Shown piece by piece: positions 8,471 through 17,616 of a stretch of 64,000 nt of DNA. Below the pieces are notes generated by a model. It saw only the letters and a list, made by a program, of their open reading frames with translations, searched no databases and was not told the DNA's origin. The position numbers and the translations under genes are program-made. Position 1 is the stretch's first letter. Each line of letters starts with the position of its first letter. Origin of the DNA: Fumia xinanensis (GTDB taxonomy: Bacteria > Bacillota > Clostridia > Oscillospirales > Ruminococcaceae); NCBI RefSeq assembly GCF_014384905.1, contig NZ_JACRSV010000004.1, forward strand, positions 124,001 to 188,000, in the 5' to 3' direction.

Positions 8471-10846
8471 ATGATTTTTAGTTCAAGATTTTTTTCAAAA
8501 ATAGAAGAAGGCCCTCTTGTTAAAGATAATTTGTTTTTTTCAATCGAAAAGAAAATGATAGACCAGGTAATGAAAGCCTGTAATTTCAGTTATAGTGGAG
8601 ACACACATTCAACTGAAATTTGCTTAAGGGCGCTTCTTGTTATCTTAATTAATTTATCAGATGATAGCTATAAGAGCCTAAATTATGTGGATTCTTTATA
8701 TCCAGATAAAATTCAAGTATGTAATTATACGATAAATGATGATGATACTTTACGACAATGTATTTATAAATTGGTATCTGAAAAAAGCAGTCAAATTTAT
8801 TCAATTGATAAATTGTTTAATGGAGAAAAAGGAGGAGAATTTTCCTTTATATGTGGAACCCATTGTAAGGAGACCTTCTTACCCCTAGCATATAGCAATT
8901 ATAATGACATTTTGCTTAATTTTGAGATATTGAATAATAAAGTTGAACTTCAGGTAATATATAGCATTAATAAAATTCTCACAGCGGAATTAACGGCATT
9001 TATTCTTAATTACTTAGAACTATTAAAAATTTTTTTATCAAATCCTGATATTGTGCTCAAAACAGTATCATTTAATTGTACAAACTATTACGAAAAACTG
9101 CAATTGGTAACGGGACAGGAAAATATTATTGACGAATTTCATAAAACAGTTCTTCTTTATAGTGATAAAATCGCTCTTGCTGATAGTAATGAAAAATATA
9201 CATATGCTGAGTTAGACAAAATTTCGTCTTGTATAGCAACACGTATTTTATCGCAATATTCATTATCAACTAAAAGGATAGGCCTGTATATGGCTCGCAC
9301 ATCAGATTTTATTATATGCATGCTGGCTGTTTTAAAAACAGGTTGTGCTTATGTGCCAATTGATGAACATCTACCAGTGGATAGGGTTTGTTACATTGTC
9401 AATGATAGTGATGTCGATTTAATCATTACCAATATATCGAATATTCCTATCGATGTTTCTATACCTATATGCGAATTCCAAAAAATCAAAACAAATATCG
9501 ATGAAGAAAGCATATTAACTCATCAAAAAGTAGCCCCTGGGGATTTGGCATATCTTATTTATACATCGGGAACTACAGGAAGACCTAAGGGGGTTATGAT
9601 ATCTCATTGCTCAGTTGTCAATTTAAAATATCATTTTGTTTGGGATTTAAAGGTTGATTGCTCTGATGTCGTAGGCCAATTTGCTTCAATAGCTTTCGAC
9701 GCATCGATATCTGAGATTTTTATGGCACTTTTTACAGGCGCCACTCTTTATATAATAGATGATTTGCAAATTTATAATATAGAATTGTTCTATAAATGCC
9801 TAAATGACAATCAGATTACTGTTCTTACTTTACCTCCGGCGTATATATGCAATCTTGATTTTGATAGAATACATACAATAAAAGTCTTATTATCTGCGGG
9901 TTCGGCTTGCCCACCTTATTTAGTAGACAAAGTGAGTAAGAATATAGACTTTATCAATGCTTACGGCCCTACCGAATGCACTGTATGCGCTACTACATGG
10001 CATCGGAAAAACCGGTCACTGTATAATAATATACCCCTGGGAAAAGCCATACCAAATGTGAATGTATATATAATTGGAAAGAACAACCAATTATTACCTC
10101 CAATGATGATTGGTGAGATTTGTATTGGCGGAATTTCCGTAGGTGAAGGATATTATAAAATGCCCGCTCAAACAGAAAAAAATTTTATTCATACTCTATT
10201 TAGTGTGGAAGAAAAGATTTATAGGACCGGTGATATTGGTAAGATGTTACCTGATAGAAATATTGAGTTTATTGGTCGACGTGACAATCAAGTAAAACTA
10301 AATGGATTTCGAATTGAACTAAATGAAATAATAAACGAACTATTAAATATAAATGGTATTGTGGATGCTTATGCGACAATAATACATAAAGGTGATCGGG
10401 ATTATATATGTGCCTATTATATTAGTATGTTGCAGGATTTACAACCCGATAGGATTAAGCAAATGCTCAAGTTAATGTTACCAAGCTATGAAATACCTCA
10501 TTTTATATTATCACTTGACAAGATGCCGCTGAATAATAGCGGAAAGATTAGCAGAGATTTATTACCCTTACCTGAATCTTTTGAGATATGTTCTCCGGAA
10601 AGTACTGACCAATATCCTGAAGAGTATGCTTTGATTTTGCAAAGTATACCGGTACAACATATCGATAAGTCAAAGAGCTTTTTTGATTTGGGGGGAGATT
10701 CTATCACAGCTATTAGTCTGATAACAAAAATATATAATGTGTACGGTATACAGTTATCTATTCAGGACTTCTACAATGATTTGCAATCACTATGCAATCT
10801 TTTCTGCGACAGAAGGGAGAAAAATGATAATGCAGGGAATACATGA
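8471..10846 (+). CDS. NRPS-like protein: truncated C, adenylation (predicted Tyr), carrier
   Basis: 791 residues. The first 190 or so resemble only the C-terminal lobe of a condensation domain, and no HHxxxDG active site is present. The adenylation domain has LIYTSGTTGRPKG (near residue 364), NAYGPTECT, YRTGDIG, RRDNQVKLNGFRIEL and NSGKISR. The carrier domain has DLGGDS with its serine near residue 743. The A4-A5 region aligns without gaps to GrsA and gives the pocket D-A-S-T-L-A-A-V-C-K, one change from the published tyrosine code DASTVAAVCK. It should load tyrosine or a related aromatic amino acid. With no thioesterase, release must use another enzyme, probably the next gene product. Confidence 0.87.
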   Translation: MIFSSRFFSKIEEGPLVKDNLFFSIEKKMIDQVMKACNFSYSGDTHSTEICLRALLVILINLSDDSYKSLNYVDSLYPDKIQVCNYTINDDDTLRQCIYKLVSEKSSQIYSIDKLFNGEKGGEFSFICGTHCKETFLPLAYSNYNDILLNFEILNNKVELQVIYSINKILTAELTAFILNYLELLKIFLSNPDIVLKTVSFNCTNYYEKLQLVTGQENIIDEFHKTVLLYSDKIALADSNEKYTYAELDKISSCIATRILSQYSLSTKRIGLYMARTSDFIICMLAVLKTGCAYVPIDEHLPVDRVCYIVNDSDVDLIITNISNIPIDVSIPICEFQKIKTNIDEESILTHQKVAPGDLAYLIYTSGTTGRPKGVMISHCSVVNLKYHFVWDLKVDCSDVVGQFASIAFDASISEIFMALFTGATLYIIDDLQIYNIELFYKCLNDNQITVLTLPPAYICNLDFDRIHTIKVLLSAGSACPPYLVDKVSKNIDFINAYGPTECTVCATTWHRKNRSLYNNIPLGKAIPNVNVYIIGKNNQLLPPMMIGEICIGGISVGEGYYKMPAQTEKNFIHTLFSVEEKIYRTGDIGKMLPDRNIEFIGRRDNQVKLNGFRIELNEIINELLNINGIVDAYATIIHKGDRDYICAYYISMLQDLQPDRIKQMLKLMLPSYEIPHFILSLDKMPLNNSGKISRDLLPLPESFEICSPESTDQYPEEYALILQSIPVQHIDKSKSFFDLGGDSITAISLITKIYNVYGIQLSIQDFYNDLQSLCNLFCDRREKNDNAGNT

Positions 10847-11762
10847 TATCACAAACAATTGTGTTGAAGATATTATTATGACCTTCGCCTTACATAACGA
10901 CTTACCTTATATTTATATGTATGCAGATAATTGGAAATTTTTCTGTGAATATAATGGTAATGGGATTTTGGGTGACTATATTGGTGCCGCTGAATACCAT
11001 AGCTTGTTTCCCCATCAGGAGATTTGTAAGCAATTATTGGGTATTAACCTAGAGTTAATAAATGAAAGTATCGAATTAATAGAACAAAGACTGTTGGCTA
11101 ATCAGTTTCTATGTATCTATTTAGATGTATTTCATTGCAATTGGAGTGCGGCATATCATCAAACGCATATACAACATTGTTTTATAGTTAAAAGAATGGA
11201 AGCTAAAAAGTTATTTATATGCGACGATCCGTATCTCTCAGTTAATCCAGCCAAGATATCTATTGCGGATATGCTATGCTACAATGGTAGACTATTTACT
11301 GTTACCAAAGATTCAAAAGACACTACAATGGTTAATATTTATAAAATTTTACATTATATATTAAGAGATTCTTATGCGGTTGCACCTTCGATCAGAAAGT
11401 TTGCTAATTTTTTTAGAGAGTATGATTTGCAAAAGGAAATGATTGAAAACACTAACATAGCCTACTGTCCATTGTTACGTGCGTTGGTATATATTATGCA
11501 TTCACGTATAAATCTTGGTAAACTCTTTCTTTATTTGGGTAATAAAAATAGTCTGATACCTTATCTTCAATTATCAAAAAATTTTTGTCAAATAGGTGAA
11601 ATGTGGCGAAATGTGAAAAATCAAACAGCCAAAACTTTGATAAGTAAACAACACTCTTCAAAAACTATTCTTGATATGATTTTGTCTATATCAAACGAAG
11701 AAGAGAAATTATCTGAATTGATACATAAAAAGTTGAAGACAGGAGAATTGTTTTGTGGATAA
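10824..11762 (+). CDS. BtrH/C39-like acyltransferase candidate
   Basis: 312 residues. The N-terminal half looks like the butirosin BtrH N-terminal family, a papain-like fold. It has an early cysteine in ITNNCVED (Cys13), a histidine in HQTHIQHCFIV and an aspartate in CDDPY. BtrH moves an acyl group from a carrier protein to an amine; the equivalent role here would be to offload a carrier-bound product. This is inference from the fold and context. The ATG at 10824 sits behind AGAAGGGAG and overlaps the end of the NRPS gene by 23 bases. A longer frame back to 10737 exists but has no ribosome site. Confidence 0.55.
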   Translation: MIMQGIHDITNNCVEDIIMTFALHNDLPYIYMYADNWKFFCEYNGNGILGDYIGAAEYHSLFPHQEICKQLLGINLELINESIELIEQRLLANQFLCIYLDVFHCNWSAAYHQTHIQHCFIVKRMEAKKLFICDDPYLSVNPAKISIADMLCYNGRLFTVTKDSKDTTMVNIYKILHYILRDSYAVAPSIRKFANFFREYDLQKEMIENTNIAYCPLLRALVYIMHSRINLGKLFLYLGNKNSLIPYLQLSKNFCQIGEMWRNVKNQTAKTLISKQHSSKTILDMILSISNEEEKLSELIHKKLKTGELFCG

Positions 11763-12771
11763 GCAATATTTTATTCAAGCGGAAACCATCTTAAATTCTT
11801 TGGGAGATATTCTTTCTCAAAAAGAAAATGTTATAGTAGAAAAGTTACTGTGTACTGGAGCGGATAGCGAAGAGTTACATCGACAGGCAAGAATAAGAAG
11901 AAGGCAACTAGTTGGAGATAGGGTATTTGTCAGAGGTAGTCTAGAATACAGTAATGTTTGCACTAACAATTGTAGCTTTTGTGGAATGGCAAAATCGAAT
12001 CAAAACTTACAACGTTATAGATTGTCATTTGATGAAATGACAAAATCAATTAATTTATTAAAGGATATGAGAGTTTCTCAGCTACATTTAGTTGGTGGAG
12101 AAGATAAGGATATAAATATAGATACTATTGGTAAAATAGTGTCTTATGCAACTGACAGAAATATTGCGGTGACATTAGTTTTAGGAGAATTAAAACCAGA
12201 TGATTATATTTATTTATATAAGGCTGGTGCCCGAAGGTATATTTTAAAGTTTGAAACTTCAAATGCCGAAACATATTCGAATTTAAAGGGAAGAAAGAAC
12301 TTGATTGAACGCTTGGCTCATTTATTTTATCTGCGGGAAATCGGGTATAAAATTGGGACAGGTATTATCGCGGGTTTACCTACCACTTCTCTACGAGATT
12401 TAGCTAGGGATCTGTTACTATTGCAAAGACTTGCTCCTGATATGGCAAGTGTAAGTGTATTCAGTCCTAATGGAGAATCTGCTCTAAAAGACGAGCCACC
12501 AGGTAGTAAAGATATGGCTTTGAATTTTCTGTCTCTTATGCGCTTATCTTTAGAATATACCCCTATCATAACCTGTTCCTCATCTTTTGGCCCCAATGGC
12601 CAGATTGAGGCTTTACAAGCAGGTGCCAATTTGATGTCAGTACATATAACTCCTTATCCATTTTCAGATAAATTCAGTATGTATACGTCAGTTAACAGAA
12701 CTCTTACCCAATATAATTATATTCAATTGTGTAGTGAAAAGGTGGGATTAAAAGTTGCAGAGTATGTGTAA
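11755..12771 (+). CDS. HydE/BioB-type radical SAM enzyme 1
   Basis: 338 residues. The iron-sulfur motif is Cys69-x3-Cys73-x2-Cys76 in NVCTNNCSFCG. The lead-in RGSLEYSN, the later RYRLS and VGGED, and the C-terminal ASVSVFSPN block match the HydE/PylB branch of the BioB-like radical SAM family. These enzymes cleave SAM to a 5'-deoxyadenosyl radical and rearrange or functionalise amino-acid-derived substrates. No hydrogenase or HydF/HydG gene is nearby, so a maturase role is unlikely. The start is a GTG behind AGGAGAA and overlaps the previous gene by 8 bases. It probably acts on an amino acid or a carrier-bound aminoacyl group. Confidence 0.82.
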   Translation: MDKQYFIQAETILNSLGDILSQKENVIVEKLLCTGADSEELHRQARIRRRQLVGDRVFVRGSLEYSNVCTNNCSFCGMAKSNQNLQRYRLSFDEMTKSINLLKDMRVSQLHLVGGEDKDINIDTIGKIVSYATDRNIAVTLVLGELKPDDYIYLYKAGARRYILKFETSNAETYSNLKGRKNLIERLAHLFYLREIGYKIGTGIIAGLPTTSLRDLARDLLLLQRLAPDMASVSVFSPNGESALKDEPPGSKDMALNFLSLMRLSLEYTPIITCSSSFGPNGQIEALQAGANLMSVHITPYPFSDKFSMYTSVNRTLTQYNYIQLCSEKVGLKVAEYV

Positions 12772-13759
12772 AGAAAATATAAAAAATGCGTTACTGGCAA
12801 AAGGACAGGAGCGTGAAAAACTTTTTTTTAAAGCGTCAAATATCCGTCAAAAGCATTGTGGGAATAAGGTTTATGTTCGTGGCGTGTTAGAAATTTCCAA
12901 TTACTGTAAATGCAATTGTGGTTTTTGTGGTAATGCATTCTCATCAAAAAGATTAAATCGTTATAGACTTACACTTGATAATATTTTAAATCAGATTGAT
13001 TTTGCACATGATTTAGGAATTGATGTTATACACTTAGCTTCTGGATCAGATCCATTATTTGACTTTGAAATTATTTGCAGAGCTGTTCAGTATATCATTA
13101 GTAAAGATATGGTCCCGGAATTAGCTTTGGGACAATTAACCAACGATCAGTATGATGTACTCTTTAATCATGGTGCTAGACGGTTTATATTAAAGTTCGA
13201 AACCTCAGATTTTAAGTTGTTTTCTAGAGTAAAATCTTGCCAAATGGGGTTGAATAGCTTAATAGATACGATACAAAATCTGATAGATCGAGGTGGACAG
13301 GTCGGTACAGGAAATATAATTGGGCTACCTGGACAAACTATTGATACTATAGTGGATGATCTTTTTTTGATGTCACGTTTACAAGTTAGTATGGCTAGTA
13401 CTTCTGTTTTTATTCCAAATGCAGAGTCAGCTTTTGCTAAAGAAGCAAAAGGTGACCCTGATCTGGCACTAAATTATCTTGCGTTACTGAGAATAATTAA
13501 ATCGGATAAGAATATATCTATCCCCTCCAATTCAACATTGGGGACTATTGGAAAAAAATGCGCTTTGCAAATTGCATCTAATGAATTATCGTTAAATATA
13601 ACACCTTTTCAATATCGTGGCAGTTATTCAATTTATTCAGGAAAAAACAGATATCTAAATAATTATGAAGAATTAAACGAGATTATCAGTAAATCTGGTT
13701 GTCAATTGTCAACTTTTAAATCGACTGTTGGAACTGTTGGATCAGAAATAAGAATATAG
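12755..13759 (+). CDS. HydE/BioB-type radical SAM enzyme 2
   Basis: 334 residues and clearly a paralogue of the preceding gene. Cys51-x3-Cys55-x2-Cys58 lies in NYCKCNCGFCGN, with RGVLEIS before it and NRYRLT after it, and TGNIIGLPGQT further on. It overlaps the first radical SAM gene by 17 bases. The TTG at 12755 is well placed behind AAAAGGTGG; an ATG at 12764 is the alternative. The two enzymes may carry out successive radical steps or form a heterodimer. Their sequences are too divergent for a recent duplication. Confidence 0.82.
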   Translation: MQSMCKENIKNALLAKGQEREKLFFKASNIRQKHCGNKVYVRGVLEISNYCKCNCGFCGNAFSSKRLNRYRLTLDNILNQIDFAHDLGIDVIHLASGSDPLFDFEIICRAVQYIISKDMVPELALGQLTNDQYDVLFNHGARRFILKFETSDFKLFSRVKSCQMGLNSLIDTIQNLIDRGGQVGTGNIIGLPGQTIDTIVDDLFLMSRLQVSMASTSVFIPNAESAFAKEAKGDPDLALNYLALLRIIKSDKNISIPSNSTLGTIGKKCALQIASNELSLNITPFQYRGSYSIYSGKNRYLNNYEELNEIISKSGCQLSTFKSTVGTVGSEIRI

Positions 13760-13776
13760 ATAAAGAATGTGTTTAC

Positions 13777-14523
13777 ATGAAAAAGATTATTATTTTAACG
13801 GGATCAACCGGTGGTATTGGACAGAGTATATTAAGAACACTTCTCAAGCAAGAGAATCTATTTATTGTCTTATTGGGACGAAATATTAATGCTATGAAGA
13901 ACTTATGTTACCAGAATAAAGAAAAAGTAGCCGCATATTATTTGGATCTAGAGGACATTCATCATATCGAAAAGACATATTTAAAAATCAAGAAAGAATT
14001 TGATACCCCTGAAGTTATCATTAATTGTGCAGGCATTGCAGAATTTGGTCCTGTAACAGCTGTTAATTCAATTATGCTCGAAAGAATAATTCGTATCAAC
14101 TTAATTGGTACAATTATTTTAACAAAAATGGTTATTCAGGATATGATTGAAAAATGTCGGGGGCAAATTATCAATATTGAATCAATCTCTGCAATTAAAG
14201 GTATTGAATACTGTACTGCCTATGCTGCATCTAAATTTGGCCTTTCTGGATTTTCACAAGTATTATGGAATGAACTAAAAAAATATGAGATAAAAGTTTG
14301 TTCTATTCGTCCGGGACTAGTTAATACGAATTTATTTGGTCCTGAATATAATGATTATGATTTGAGTTTGGCACTCGATCCAGATGATGTGGCTTATACG
14401 GTTGAAATGGTTTTAAATCAGTCGGAAAGATCAAACATATCAGATATTACTATCCGGCCTATCAAAAAGGAAAGTCAGAATTTATTTGCCGATTTACTTC
14501 ATGCAAAATACGATAAGCTTTAA
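13777..14523 (+). CDS. short-chain dehydrogenase/reductase
   Basis: 248 residues, the usual length for a classical SDR. The cofactor motif TGSTGGIG is at residues 8-15, NCAG follows mid-protein, and the catalytic pair is Tyr149 and Lys153 in YAASK with a preceding serine in IESISAI. PGLVNT follows. It should reduce a carbonyl or oxidise an alcohol with NAD(P)H as the last tailoring step of the operon. It starts 17 bases after the second radical SAM gene, and the operon ends here. Confidence 0.88.
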   Translation: MKKIIILTGSTGGIGQSILRTLLKQENLFIVLLGRNINAMKNLCYQNKEKVAAYYLDLEDIHHIEKTYLKIKKEFDTPEVIINCAGIAEFGPVTAVNSIMLERIIRINLIGTIILTKMVIQDMIEKCRGQIINIESISAIKGIEYCTAYAASKFGLSGFSQVLWNELKKYEIKVCSIRPGLVNTNLFGPEYNDYDLSLALDPDDVAYTVEMVLNQSERSNISDITIRPIKKESQNLFADLLHAKYDKL

Positions 14524-14857
14524 GCTGACCCTTTAAATTTGGAAAATATAGAAAAACTGGAAATTTATTTTGTTGGACTTATATTCATACCATTTAATAG
14601 ATATTATCAAACTTTATATTTAGAGCAATATATTGATAAATTGGTATATGCTGTTAGATAAATAATTTATATATTAAGAATGATAATTTTTACTAGTCTC
14701 AGGAATACTCCAGCTAGATTTTAGACAATGAAAGTACCTTGCAAATAGGCTTAAAACTTATAAATGAATTATAAGCAAACAATTAATTCAAGTTATTGAC
14801 AGTATTTCATATTTAAATTATTATAAAGATGCGATGATTTTTATAAAGGAGCCTTAA
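14524..14857. other. AT-rich intergenic region
   Basis: This 334-base gap separates the biosynthetic operon from the transketolase gene. No open frame with a ribosome site is apparent on either strand, and I see no strong hairpin terminator after the dehydrogenase. Its right end carries the transketolase promoter listed separately. Confidence 0.6.
14796..14824 (+). promoter_or_regulatory. sigma-70-type promoter of the transketolase gene
   Basis: TTGACA at 14796-14801, a 17-base spacer and TATTAT at 14819-14824. The -35 box is a perfect consensus. The ATG at 14858 follows AAAGGAG at 14845-14851. Confidence 0.7.
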
Positions 14858-16888
14858 ATGATAATGAAAAATATTGATAAAAAATGTATAAATGCTATCC
14901 GTATTTTGACTATTGATGCTGTGCAGAAGGCTAACTCTGGCCATACAGGCCTTCCGCTAGGTGCAGCCCCAATGGCATATGAACTATGGGCCAATCACAT
15001 GAATCATAATCCGGAAAACCCTCGTTGGATCAATCGTGATCGTTTTGTTTTGTCTGGTGGTCACGGCTCTATGTTGTTATATTCACTTTTACATTTATTT
15101 AATTACGGACTTTCTATTGATGATATAAAAAATTTTCGTTCTATGGATTCGAAGACTCCTGGACATCCTGAATATGGCCATACTGTCGGAGTGGAAACCA
15201 CCACTGGGCCGTTGGGCGCTGGTTTGGCAACTGCCGTTGGTATGGCAGCTGCTGAGGCCCATTTAGCTGCTAAATTTAACAGAGTAGATTATCAGATTTT
15301 TGATCATTATACATATGTTATAGCTGGAGATGGCTGTTTTATGGAAGGAATATCTTCTGAAGCGGCTTCGTTGGCAGGTACATGGAAATTGGGCAAGCTA
15401 ATTATTTTATATGACTCAAATCATATTACAATAGAAGGAGATACTTCTATTGCATTTAGAGAGGATGTCGCTAGCAAATATAAAGCTATGGGCTTTCAAA
15501 TTCTAAGAGTATCAGATGCCAATAATCTTGAAGAGATTAGCGAGGCAATTGAGAAAGCCAAGCTGGATAAGGAGCATCCTTCATTAATTATTGTAAATAG
15601 TATTATTGGATATGGTTGTCCTGCTAAACAGGGTACTTCTAGTATACATGGTGACCCTATCGGATTGGATAATATCAAGGAGACACGAAGAGCTTTAGAA
15701 TGGGATGATGAGGAACCATTTTTTGTACCGCCTTCTGTATACGCTCATTATAAAAAGCTTGCAATTAAGGGGGCCAAAAAAGAAGATTTATGGAACAAAC
15801 TCATGGAGAAGTATGCTTATGCCTATCCGGAAGAAACAAAATTACTTAAGCAATTTTATTCCGATGCTGATTCTCAAATTTTACTTGGTAATCCCGACTT
15901 TTGGGCAACACCTTCTAATGCAGAAGCCACCCGTACATCTTCTGGAAAAATTATAAACATAATTAAAGATGTATTACCTAATTTTGTGGGCGGTGCTGCA
16001 GACGTTGGCCCCTCTACTAAGACGTATATGACAGATAAAGGTGATTTTAGTGCGGAGGACTATAGCGGTAGAAATTTCCATTTCGGTATTAGAGAATTAA
16101 GTATGGCCGCTATTGGAAATGGAATACTGTTACATGGAGGTTTATATTGCTACGTTTCCTGCTTTTTAGTCTTTTGCGATTATATGAAGCCGATAATGCG
16201 GCTTTCGGCTCTCATGCATTTACCATTGACATATGTACTAACTCACGATAGCATTTGTGTGGGAGAGGACGGAGCGACACATGAGCCAATTGAGCAGTTA
16301 GCGATGCTGAGAGCACTTCCTAATATGATTGTCTTTAGACCTGCAGATGCTATGGAGACAGCGGCGGGTTGGTATTATGCACTTACAAATCGAGATGCTC
16401 CAGTATCGTTGATTCTGTCTAGGCAGGACTTACCTCAGTTGAATTCAACTAGCAAGGAGGCATTAAAAGGGGGCTATATTCTGATAGATTCGCAGGCAAC
16501 AAATCCGGAAATTATTTTAATTGCAACTGGTTCTGAAGTAGCCTTGGCGTTGAAAGCGTGTGAAGAATTGCGAGAAAAGAATATTGATGTACGATTAGTG
16601 AGTATGCCTTCCATGGAGATATTTGAAAAACAGGATCAAGTATACAAGGATAAAATCTTACCAAAGGCTGTTAGAAGTCGAGTAGCTATAGAGGCTTCTG
16701 CTACAGACTCATGGTATAAATATGTCGGGTTAGATGGTGCAATAATTGGACTATCCGATTTTGGCAAATCTGCTCCTGGCAGTCAATTATATGAGTATTA
16801 TGGTTTTTCTGTTAATAATATTGTGGATATATCCCAAAAGGTTATAAAGAAAAATCAGAGTGCCAATAAAAAGAAGGAACAGGTATAA
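14858..16888 (+). CDS. tkt: transketolase
   Basis: 676 residues, the normal full length. Thiamine-diphosphate enzyme features are visible in order: NSGHTGLPLGAAPMAYEL, LSGGHGSMLLYSLLHL, GPLGAGLATAVGMA, GDGCFMEGISSEA, the pyrimidine domain with FGIRELSMAAIGNG, THDSICVGEDGATHEP and a C-terminal domain with TGSEV. The enzyme moves two-carbon units between sugar phosphates in the non-oxidative pentose phosphate pathway. It has its own promoter, so it may be unrelated to the operon. Alternatively it may raise erythrose-4-phosphate for aromatic amino acid supply, which would suit the predicted tyrosine-loading NRPS protein. Confidence 0.95.
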   Translation: MIMKNIDKKCINAIRILTIDAVQKANSGHTGLPLGAAPMAYELWANHMNHNPENPRWINRDRFVLSGGHGSMLLYSLLHLFNYGLSIDDIKNFRSMDSKTPGHPEYGHTVGVETTTGPLGAGLATAVGMAAAEAHLAAKFNRVDYQIFDHYTYVIAGDGCFMEGISSEAASLAGTWKLGKLIILYDSNHITIEGDTSIAFREDVASKYKAMGFQILRVSDANNLEEISEAIEKAKLDKEHPSLIIVNSIIGYGCPAKQGTSSIHGDPIGLDNIKETRRALEWDDEEPFFVPPSVYAHYKKLAIKGAKKEDLWNKLMEKYAYAYPEETKLLKQFYSDADSQILLGNPDFWATPSNAEATRTSSGKIINIIKDVLPNFVGGAADVGPSTKTYMTDKGDFSAEDYSGRNFHFGIRELSMAAIGNGILLHGGLYCYVSCFLVFCDYMKPIMRLSALMHLPLTYVLTHDSICVGEDGATHEPIEQLAMLRALPNMIVFRPADAMETAAGWYYALTNRDAPVSLILSRQDLPQLNSTSKEALKGGYILIDSQATNPEIILIATGSEVALALKACEELREKNIDVRLVSMPSMEIFEKQDQVYKDKILPKAVRSRVAIEASATDSWYKYVGLDGAIIGLSDFGKSAPGSQLYEYYGFSVNNIVDISQKVIKKNQSANKKKEQV

Positions 16889-16993
16889 AATTAAGCAGTT
16901 CTTATTACTGATTATAAGAAATACCACACTGGAGGGTTATCACAAATAAATCTAGCTGTCCTGTGAAAAATATTCGGCGAAAATACCAATATC

Positions 16994-17600
16994 TTATATG
17001 CCATCATAATCTGCCTGTTTGTCATTTTCAAATTGTTCTAAATTTTGGGCTCTACTATCATCGCTTTTGGAGATTTCTCTTTCCGCAAATTTGCTGGAGT
17101 ATTCTTCATATTCTGGCCTATTCAGGTAGCAAATTAAGTCCTCTGTGATGCCTTCCCTTCGATGCTATGATATAACTCCGCGCAAAAGCTTTTGAGTCAT
17201 CGTTCTGTCTCTTCGTCTGTTCAGGCGTTGTCTTAATTTGGGGGAGATTCTCTATCACTGGGTGTCCCATCTTTTGATGAGATCACGTATATTGTATCCA
17301 CTACTACATGACGTTGAATTGTTCTTTGTGAGTGCGATTGTGGTCATTATTACCACCTGGATAGCCTTCTATACGTTGCTCTCCCAGAAGATGGTATAGA
17401 ATTTCATAACTTTGCCCTTTCCCGTGTTATCGTGGCGGTCAGATTAAACAAAAATTCAAAAATGTTTTTCAGAGTACTTTCGATAGTCGTACTCTTGATT
17501 TTGTTACAGGCGGTTCAGTAGGTAAATTGGAACGTAGTATCGATCGCCATGTCTATGGCTTTTTCTTTTTTAAAGATATCTGTGAGTCTCTAAACTCGAT
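16994..17600 (-). pseudogene. decayed coding region of unknown family
   Basis: The 728 bases between transketolase and the first conjugation gene hold no intact gene. Read on the minus strand, protein-like stretches are broken by stops and frame changes. About 60 codons lie near 17595-17400. A stretch containing EILYHLLGEQRIEGYPGG lies near 17400-17300. From 17270 a frame with HPVIENLPQIKTTPEQTK runs on, and after a one-base frame change near 17165 it continues as ITEDLICYLNRPEYEEY, ending at a stop at 16994. The last two read as one former protein. I cannot assign a family. It looks like the worn edge of the conjugative element. Confidence 0.45.
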
Positions 17601-17616
17601 TAAAACGTACTTTATT

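Noticed and set aside
11755..13759. Reading the radical SAM pair as biotin synthase or hydrogenase maturase
   Set aside because: The motifs are HydE/BioB-like, but no biotin, HydF or HydG genes accompany them, and the NRPS-like context points elsewhere.
16963..17148. Plus-strand frame of 61 codons after transketolase
   Set aside because: No ribosome site and no similarity. The opposite strand carries the more protein-like, decayed sequence.
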